A stretch of 10,598 nt of DNA from Candidatus Limnocylindrales bacterium (GTDB lineage Bacteria; Chloroflexota; Limnocylindria; Limnocylindrales; CSP1-4): assembly GCA_031292335.1 (NCBI GenBank), contig JARLHH010000053.1:1-10598 (forward strand), read 5' to 3'. Positions within the stretch are counted from its first letter, which is position 1. Each line of letters starts with the position of its first letter. The translations under genes were made by a program, and so were the position numbers. This document shows, one piece after another, positions 6,056 through 10,598 of the stretch. The notes below the pieces were generated by a model. The model made no database searches. It worked only from the letters and a program-made list of their open reading frames with translations, and had not been told where the DNA came from.

Positions 6056-6265
6056 GTGACGCGTCCTGGCCGTGCCTCGGCGCGTCCGCGGACAGCACGC
6101 GGACGGGGCCGGCTGGCGCTCATGGGCGCGGCCCTGGTGCTCGGAATCGGGTCGTGCCAGCTCCCGAAGCCGCCGCTGCCGAAGCTCCAGTCCGCGGTGG
6201 TCGAGAACGTGCGCGCCGGCGCCGCCGTCCTCGCCCCGGGGAGCGCGGAGCGAAGTCGGGGCTGA
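6056..6265 (+). CDS. Possible small lipoprotein
   Basis: A 69-residue candidate starting with GTG. It has an Arg-rich n-region, then a hydrophobic stretch LALMGAALVLGIG (residues 20-32) and a lipobox-like IGSC with Cys34, followed by QLPKPPLPK and a short hydrophilic end. From the ATG at 6122 to about 6250 nearly every codon ends in G or C, first positions are G+C-rich and second positions much less so. That pattern favours this reading over the opposite-strand frame that extends the SulP gene upstream. Against it, there is no Shine-Dalgarno before the GTG at 6056, the protein is short, and no family is recognised. If real, it would be an extracytoplasmic lipid-anchored protein of unknown role. 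Confidence 0.38.
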   Translation: MTRPGRASARPRTARGRGRLALMGAALVLGIGSCQLPKPPLPKLQSAVVENVRAGAAVLAPGSAERSRG

Positions 6266-6406
6266 GGCGCCGTTCGGCCGGAGTCGGGAGTCGCGGCCCC
6301 GTGGTCGGGCACGCTGCGACGGGTCCGCGGGCGGAGTGGCTGCAGCCGACCGGGAGCGGCAGGCGACCGGGAGTCAGCGGGCCGCCGGGATCGCCCCGCG
6401 ATCTGC

Positions 6407-6412
6407 GAGAAT
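6407..6412 (+). promoter_or_regulatory. Possible -10 box for a leaderless NUDIX mRNA
   Basis: GAGAAT ends exactly 6 nt before the GTG at 6419, the same distance as TATCCT to the leader-peptide GTG at 2086, and no Shine-Dalgarno precedes this start. Five of six bases match TAGAAT. No good -35 is seen. Confidence 0.35.
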
Positions 6413-6418
6413 CGGCCG

Positions 6419-6886
6419 GTGGCCGATCGCGTGAGCGCGGGGATCCTCCTCTATCGAAGCCGGCCGGGCCAGCTCGAGGTGCTGCTCGCCCATCCCGGCG
6501 GGCCGTTCCACGTGACGAAGGACCTCGGCGCGTGGTCCATTCCCAAGGGCGAGATCGAGCCGGGCGAAGACCTCCTCGACGTGGCCCGCCGCGAGTTCCG
6601 GGAGGAAACGGGCCATCCCTCGCCGGCGCACGACGCGATCCCGCTGGGCACGGTTCGGCAGCGCGGCGGCAAGCTGGTCCACGCATGGGCGCTGGAGGGT
6701 GACCTCGACCCGGCCGCCGCGCAGAGCAACACCTTTACGCTCGAGTGGCCGCCGGGTTCCAGGCGGTTGGAGGCGTTTCCGGAGATCGATCGCGTCGCCT
6801 GGTTCGACCTCGGCGAGGCGCGGGCTCGCCTCAAGGACGCCCAGGTTGCGTTCCTCGATCGGCTGGTCGAGGCGCTGGGTCGCTGA
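6419..6886 (+). CDS. NUDIX hydrolase
   Basis: A 155-residue single-domain NUDIX enzyme, expected to cleave a nucleoside diphosphate linked to another group. The Nudix box GEIEPGEDLLDVARREFREETGH (about residues 44-66) fits G-x5-E-x7-R-E-U-x-E-E-x-G-U, except that His replaces the final hydrophobic residue. The Arg-Glu...Glu-Glu set that binds the metal is complete. The N-terminus SAGILLYRSRPGQLEVLLAHPGGPF and later WPPGSRRLEAFPEIDRVAWFDLGEA are typical of MutT-like/Ap4A-like members, but the substrate is unknown. The GTG at 6419 is taken as the start; a second in-frame GTG at 6431 is possible. The absence of a Shine-Dalgarno and the -10-like GAGAAT 6 nt upstream suggest a leaderless mRNA. It converges on the esterase gene with a 44-nt gap. 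Confidence 0.93.
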   Translation: MADRVSAGILLYRSRPGQLEVLLAHPGGPFHVTKDLGAWSIPKGEIEPGEDLLDVARREFREETGHPSPAHDAIPLGTVRQRGGKLVHAWALEGDLDPAAAQSNTFTLEWPPGSRRLEAFPEIDRVAWFDLGEARARLKDAQVAFLDRLVEALGR

Positions 6887-6904
6887 TCCGCTGGGTCGCC
6901 GAGC
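6873..6904 (+). repeat. 16-bp tandem duplication over the NUDIX stop codon
   Basis: CGCTGGGTCGCTGATC (6873-6888) is followed directly by a copy at 6889-6904 that differs at 2 of 16 positions. The first copy contains the NUDIX TGA (6884-6886). It is probably a small replication-slippage duplication at the gene's end. Confidence 0.6.
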
Positions 6905-6913
6905 CGGCGGGGT

Positions 6914-6938
6914 GGTTCAGGCGGGGAGGTTCAGGCGG
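6914..6938 (-). repeat. 14-bp-period tandem repeat over the esterase stop codon
   Basis: GGTTCAGGCGG occurs at 6914-6924 and again at 6928-6938. The second copy includes the esterase stop (complement of TCA at 6931-6933), so the first copy is a duplicate of the 3' end of the gene just past its stop. Confidence 0.6.
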
Positions 6939-8649
6939 CCGGCCCGAAGACTCCCAGGCTCACCATCCGCCCGGCGAGCTCCTCCAGCATCGTCGGCACG
7001 AACTGGCGAGCAGCGTCCCAGGAATGGCCGAGCGTGGACGGGATGATCGCCATCGACGCGCCCACCGAATGGAGCGCGGCGGCGAACTCGGCCATCTGGG
7101 GGCCGTAGAAGCCCTGCGTCGGGTCCGCGGTCATGGTCACGAAGAGGCGCGAGCCGAGCGCCGGGGGGATGCGCGGCACGACCGTCATCGGAGATGTCGC
7201 GGCGATGATGGCCGGGTCGTTGTTGAACGGCCGCCAGGCGTTCGGCGTCGTTCCGGAGTGGATGCCGGACACGAAGTAGCCGCTGAGCACGACCGCGGAG
7301 TTGAACACGTCGGGGTGGTGCGCCAGGAGCGCGGCCGCGCAGTAGCCACCGAGGGAGAAGCCGAAGGTGGCGCGTGACGCCGGCGTGGCGATCGTGCGGA
7401 AGCTCGTGTCCACCCAGTGCACGAGATCGGTGGCCATGAAGCGGTCGATCCATTCGGCGCCGTCGTAGCTGTCGGCGCACTCGCTGTCGGCGTAGGGGCC
7501 GCCGAAGTCGCTCACGAACACGACGATCTCGGGCGGGATGGCGCCGCTGGTGATCAGGGAATCGAGCACGCCCGGAAGACGCATCCCGTTCTGCCAGGTC
7601 GCGATCGCGTCGGGGGCCTCGTAGATGACCGGGTAGCGTGCCGAACCGTGGTCGTAGCCGGGCGGGAGGTAGACGTCGACCGCGATCGTGTCTCGGATCC
7701 CACCCTTCCACGGCGCGGGGAGCGTGACCGACGTCACCCGGCCATGGCCGGTCGGGAGCGAGGTCGCCCATGGGCGCGCCTTCGAGACGGCGCCGGGCGT
7801 GACCAGCGACCCGCTGATCGGCCCCGCCACGAGACCGGCCGGATAGGTGGAGGCGGCCACGGGCGTGCCGGCCGCGCCGCTGGTCGAGGGATCGGTGCCG
7901 CCGGCGGCCGCCGAGCCGGGCGCCGAGCCGGGCGCGGAGCCGGACACGCCGACCCCGCTCGCTCCGTCCGACGAGTCGAACAACGCCGGCACGCCGACCG
8001 CGTCCTGGCGCATGTGGACGTCCGGGTCGTAGTTGAGCATGTCCCCGAAGACCGGCAGCACGGCCGCCACGATCGCGAGCGACAGGAGCACGGCGATCGC
8101 CCCGGCGAATCGCGCCCGGGCACGGACCAGGTCGCCGCCGCGCACGAGGTCGCCACCGCGGACCAGGTCCCGGATCGTGACCACCGCGGCGATGACCCGC
8201 CGGCGCGCCTCCCGGGCCAGGATGGCAGCCGCCCAGGCCGTCACGGCGAAGGCGACGACGAATGTCACGATCGAGAGCACCCACCCGAGCGCGTCGAAGG
8301 TGCCCTGCGTCCCGCTCGCGTTGAGCGCAGCCCGCGTCTCGGAGAGCGCCGTGTGCCAGAACCCGCGGGTCCCCGCCAGCAGGCCGGCGAGCACCCCGAG
8401 CGCCGTGGGGGCGCCCGCGAGCGCGAGGATGGCGGCGGCCATCGCGGCCGCGATGAGCGCGACCAGGAGGTTGGCCCGGTCGGGGTCGAATCCCATGATC
8501 TGGAGCGTGTCGTTCGTCGCTCCCGCGGTCCCGCTCAGGTAGAAGAGCTCGACGGCGACGGCCGCGACGACCAGGCCGACGAGCCAGGGCGCCCGCGGCC
8601 GGAGCCACTCGCGGTACCGCCGCGATGGGGCGGCTTGATCCTCCGTCAC
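6931..8649 (-). CDS. Membrane-anchored alpha/beta-hydrolase (esterase D-like), partner of the MprF-like gene
   Basis: A 572-residue protein. Hydrophobic spans fall at about residues 21-38, 60-92, 119-145 and 181-203. A Gly/Ser/Ala/Pro linker (about 225-265, with GSAPGSAPGS) leads to a C-terminal putative-esterase domain of about 270 residues. GFSLGGYCAAALLAHHPDVF places the nucleophile Ser432 in G-x-S-x-G. DVYLPPGYD and ALGSRLFVTMTADP are family-typical, and His542 in GHSWDAARQF is the likely catalytic His. Topology suggests the catalytic domain lies outside the membrane. The GTG at 8649 overlaps the upstream stop as GTGA, with GAGGTGG just before it. aaPG synthases are known in several bacteria to be paired with aminoacyl-lipid hydrolases, so removal of the amino acid from aminoacylated lipid is the favoured role. 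A general esterase or mycolyltransferase-like activity remains possible. Confidence 0.88.
   Translation of the reverse strand: MTEDQAAPSRRYREWLRPRAPWLVGLVVAAVAVELFYLSGTAGATNDTLQIMGFDPDRANLLVALIAAAMAAAILALAGAPTALGVLAGLLAGTRGFWHTALSETRAALNASGTQGTFDALGWVLSIVTFVVAFAVTAWAAAILAREARRRVIAAVVTIRDLVRGGDLVRGGDLVRARARFAGAIAVLLSLAIVAAVLPVFGDMLNYDPDVHMRQDAVGVPALFDSSDGASGVGVSGSAPGSAPGSAAAGGTDPSTSGAAGTPVAASTYPAGLVAGPISGSLVTPGAVSKARPWATSLPTGHGRVTSVTLPAPWKGGIRDTIAVDVYLPPGYDHGSARYPVIYEAPDAIATWQNGMRLPGVLDSLITSGAIPPEIVVFVSDFGGPYADSECADSYDGAEWIDRFMATDLVHWVDTSFRTIATPASRATFGFSLGGYCAAALLAHHPDVFNSAVVLSGYFVSGIHSGTTPNAWRPFNNDPAIIAATSPMTVVPRIPPALGSRLFVTMTADPTQGFYGPQMAEFAAALHSVGASMAIIPSTLGHSWDAARQFVPTMLEELAGRMVSLGVFGPAA
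8125..8178 (-). repeat. 18-bp tandem repeat coding Asp-Leu-Val-Arg-Gly-Gly units
   Basis: Two 18-bp units (8125-8142 and 8143-8160) and a partial third (from 8161) encode DLVRGG-DLVRGG-DLVRAR at residues 161-178 of the esterase, between two membrane spans. The frame is kept, so this looks like a recent in-frame expansion in a soluble loop. Confidence 0.7.
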
Positions 8650-8673
8650 GCCGCCACCTCGTGGCGGCGTGAC
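8645..8673 (-). promoter_or_regulatory. 13-bp perfect hairpin enclosing the stop/start overlap
   Basis: GTCACGCCGCCAC at 8645-8657 is the exact reverse complement of 8661-8673, with a 3-nt loop. In the minus-strand mRNA the hairpin holds the last codons and TGA of the MprF-like gene, the GAGGTGG ribosome-binding site and the GTG start of the esterase. Such a stable stem should block independent initiation, so the esterase would be translated only when ribosomes finishing the upstream gene open it. The symmetry is exact; the coupling role is inferred. Confidence 0.6.
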
Positions 8674-10406
8674 ACAGCTCGCCCGGCCCACGCGAACAGC
8701 GGCCGCACCTGGCCCACGATCGCGGTCCAGGCGACCGAGCGCAGGCCCCCGACGTGGAGCCCGACCAGCGCGATCGCCAGCGCCGGGAGGTCGCGGCGAT
8801 TCTCGAGCGCGACGTAGCGCGGCTCCCAGCGCGGGTCGAACTTGCCCTTGAAGAACGCCAGGCCGCGGACGTCGTAGGAGCCGCGCACGAGCTCGGCCGC
8901 CCGCGCGAGGCCGCGCTCCTCGGTGACGGCGGACGCGTCGTCGAGGCCGGCCAGCGGCGCGAGCCCCAGCGAGAGCGTGGGGGCACCCGTCTCGCGGAGA
9001 CCGGCTGCCGCCTCCGCGAGACAGCCTTCCAGCGCGCCGGGCGTGCCGCCCGGTGCCCGTCGGAGAAGGTCGAGGACCCAGCCGCCGTCGGCCCCCGTGG
9101 GACGGAAGGTGGCGAACGCGATCGCCGCGCCGTCCGGGTCGGTCGCGACCGCGACCGCGATGCGGTCGAGCTCGGCAGGATTGAAGTACCCGATCGTGAA
9201 CCCGAGCCGTGGCCCGGCCGCGGCGGACCACAGGCGGTTGATCTCGACCATCGACGGCTGGAGCGCCTCGCGCTCCCCGGCCGGGATCCCCGAAGGATAG
9301 AAGTGGAACGCGATGCCGCCCCTTCGGGCGCGCGTGATCGTGTGGCGGAGGTTCGCGCGCTTCGACCCGCTGAGGTCGAAGGTCGTCAGGTCGACGATCG
9401 CCTCGTGGCCGACGCGGAACGGCCGCAAGCCAAGCGCGAGCAGGTCGGCCCGGCTCTGGCCGGAGGCCTGGTAGACCGCCGGGATCTCGTCGCGCGCCCG
9501 GCAGCTGGCCACGAACGCGGCCCAGGCGGCGTGTTCGGAGCCTGCCGGTCCCGTCGGGTCGCCGAGCGCGATCGCGAAGCGCCCGTATCGTCCGCAGACG
9601 ATGACCGCGCCTTCGCTCGTGGTGAAGTGCTGCTTGTCGGATCCCATCTGGAAGGGGAGCAGGGCGCCGCGGCCGTGCTCCCGGAAGATGCCGTCGACCT
9701 GGGCCTCCTCGGCCGCACTCGGCACGACCGGCGGGACGGGGCGGAGCGCAAAGAGGGACAGCGCCGCGAGCGGGAGCCGCACCGCGAGGATCAGGCCGGT
9801 CAGGATGCCGTCATGGCGGGCGAGCCCGGCAAGCGGCCGCACCGAGTTGAACGAGAGAACGTCCGCGAGCGTCCCGGTAACCGCGGACAACCCGGACTCG
9901 GGGTTCATCCGGGCGTGCGGGAAGCTCAGCGCCAGTGCCACGTCGCCAATGGAGGCGAGCCCGGCGAGAACCGCCAGGGCGAGGATCCGCCGTCCGGGGC
10001 GGCCGAGGCGGATGGAGTAGCGCCCGCGGCCGGCGACCAGCACCGCAACGCAGCCCGCGGCGATCGACGCCGCGACCGGGTGATGGAGCAGGACGCCCTG
10101 CGCGAACCCGGCCGCGCCGAAGATCATGACCGCCAGCTCCCAGGAGAGCCGCTTGCCGCGCCGGAGGCCGATGGCGAGCGCCACGAGGGCGATCGCGCTG
10201 AGCACCGCCCCGAACGCCGGGGGCTCGACCGGGCTGAGCGGCAGCACGGCGTCGAAGATCCGCTCCGCGCGGCTGCCGGCTGGCACGAAGTGCGCCGCCG
10301 CAAGCATGGCGGCCGTCGCGGCGAGCGCCAGGGCGAGTGACGGCCCCGCACTGGTCAGACGGGCCAGCCGCTCACTCGATCGGGCGGGAACAGGTGTCGC
10401 GAACAT
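8646..10406 (-). CDS. MprF/DUF2156-type aminoacyl-lipid (aminoacyl-phosphatidylglycerol) synthase
   Basis: A 586-residue membrane protein. Hydrophobic spans are at about residues 22-42, 64-82, 89-107, 111-126, 139-161 and 198-223. A cytoplasmic dual-GNAT DUF2156 domain follows (about 236-536). Its landmarks are GALLPFQMGSDKQHFTT, GRFAIALGDPTGP, KRANLRHTITRARRGG, GFTIGYFNPAELD and FFKGKFDPRWEPRYVALE. These enzymes transfer an amino acid (Lys, Ala or others) from charged tRNA to a membrane lipid, lowering surface charge and cationic-peptide sensitivity. The membrane part is shorter than the usual MprF flippase. The ATG at 10406 is preferred; a TTG at 10478 would add 24 residues unlike a membrane-protein N-terminus, and neither has a strong Shine-Dalgarno. 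Which amino acid and lipid are used cannot be told from sequence. Confidence 0.9.
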   Translation of the reverse strand: MFATPVPARSSERLARLTSAGPSLALALAATAAMLAAAHFVPAGSRAERIFDAVLPLSPVEPPAFGAVLSAIALVALAIGLRRGKRLSWELAVMIFGAAGFAQGVLLHHPVAASIAAGCVAVLVAGRGRYSIRLGRPGRRILALAVLAGLASIGDVALALSFPHARMNPESGLSAVTGTLADVLSFNSVRPLAGLARHDGILTGLILAVRLPLAALSLFALRPVPPVVPSAAEEAQVDGIFREHGRGALLPFQMGSDKQHFTTSEGAVIVCGRYGRFAIALGDPTGPAGSEHAAWAAFVASCRARDEIPAVYQASGQSRADLLALGLRPFRVGHEAIVDLTTFDLSGSKRANLRHTITRARRGGIAFHFYPSGIPAGEREALQPSMVEINRLWSAAAGPRLGFTIGYFNPAELDRIAVAVATDPDGAAIAFATFRPTGADGGWVLDLLRRAPGGTPGALEGCLAEAAAGLRETGAPTLSLGLAPLAGLDDASAVTEERGLARAAELVRGSYDVRGLAFFKGKFDPRWEPRYVALENRRDLPALAIALVGLHVGGLRSVAWTAIVGQVRPLFAWAGRAVSRRHEVAA

Positions 10407-10434
10407 CCTGGGCGAGCCATCCTCTGGGCCGGTG

Positions 10435-10454
10435 GGTGACGGTGCAATGTCACC
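10435..10454 (-). promoter_or_regulatory. Dyad GGTGAC-N8-GTCACC upstream of the MprF-like gene
   Basis: GGTGAC at 10435-10440 and GTCACC at 10449-10454 form a perfect 6-bp inverted repeat with an 8-nt centre, 29-48 nt before the chosen ATG. This is the size of a typical repressor operator. The GTGACG half-site recurs at 10486-10491, and a second dyad (CAACGC 10476-10481 with GCGTTG 10495-10500) lies further upstream. No family of regulator is recognised. Confidence 0.3.
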
Positions 10455-10598
10455 ACGACCGGGGACGGCATTCAACAACGCTTCAGTGACGTCGGCGTTG
10501 AGATGCCTTCATGTCGGCGGGGGAAGGCGACGATCCCTGGTCCGCGCAAAGCGGACGGGGTTGCGGCCCAACTGATACAGCAAACAGGATGCGTGAAG

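Larger units (their letters stand above)
5899..6418. other. Weakly coding stretch between the SulP and NUDIX genes
   Basis: This 520-nt stretch may include up to 63 nt of extra SulP N-terminus (to 5961) and the candidate lipoprotein at 6056-6265. The part 6266-6418 shows no gene. It contains a 10-bp direct repeat, CGACCGGGAG, at 6347-6356 and 6364-6373 (period 17), the palindrome GGCTGCAGCC just before the first copy, and the possible -10 box of the NUDIX gene. The repeats lie 46-72 nt before that gene's start, so they could be a regulator-binding site, but they match no site I recognise. Confidence 0.35.

Noticed and set aside
5962..6312. N-terminal extension of the SulP transporter by over 110 residues
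   Set aside because: The extension is Ala/Arg/Ser/Pro-rich, lacks family similarity, and has codon-position composition that suits the plus strand better. Known SulP proteins start shortly before the first membrane span.
8754..10340. 528-codon plus-strand frame opposite the MprF-like gene
   Set aside because: It is the antisense of a gene with clear DUF2156 motifs. Its charged, repetitive composition is typical of a shadow frame.
10589..10598. ATG at 10589 as the start of a rightward gene
   Set aside because: Only three codons lie in the window and the AGG nearby is weak, so there is not enough to support a gene.

Overview
The window is about 70% G+C, densely coded, and almost every codon ends in G or C. 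It has no rRNA, tRNA, CRISPR array or insertion sequence. GTG starts, an ECF sigma/zinc-finger anti-sigma pair, likely leaderless starts and an MprF-like/esterase pair suggest a high-GC soil or freshwater bacterium from Actinomycetota or a high-GC Chloroflexota lineage. Family recognition alone cannot settle the phylum.

Layout, left to right. (1) Positions 1-1079, + strand: the 3' part of an ECF sigma factor gene, its zf-HC2 anti-sigma factor, and a 71-residue acidic protein with four G-x-F-x-x-G-Q repeats. A 12-bp perfect hairpin follows. (2) 1407-2006, +: a class I SAM-dependent methyltransferase. (3) 2086-4063, +: a cysteine biosynthesis unit, cysE-cysK, preceded by a 28-codon Cys-rich leader ORF (five Cys, ending Cys-Cys-stop) that appears to start leaderlessly from a TATCCT -10 box. 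(4) 4102-5898, -: a SulP-family anion (probably sulfate) transporter with a C-terminal STAS domain, convergent with cysK. (5) 6056-6265, +: a possible small lipoprotein. (6) 6419-6886, +: a NUDIX hydrolase, possibly leaderless. (7) 10406-6931, -: a two-gene operon of an MprF/DUF2156-type aminoacyl-lipid synthase and a membrane-anchored alpha/beta-hydrolase, overlapping by 4 nt inside a 13-bp perfect hairpin.

How the genes fit together: the SulP transporter could supply sulfate, CysE makes O-acetylserine, and CysK makes cysteine. CysE ends in the isoleucine expected for docking into CysK. The most notable element is the cysE leader. Its Cys codons end just before a segment (2171-2180) complementary at 9 of 10 positions to the strong Shine-Dalgarno at 2252-2257. 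That Shine-Dalgarno is well placed for a 7-codon minicistron whose stop overlaps the cysE start as ATGA. This is the layout expected of a cysteine-sensing ribosome-stalling attenuator. At the right end, the aminoacyl-lipid synthase and hydrolase could together set the level of aminoacylated membrane lipid, with hydrolase translation apparently dependent on passage of the upstream ribosome.
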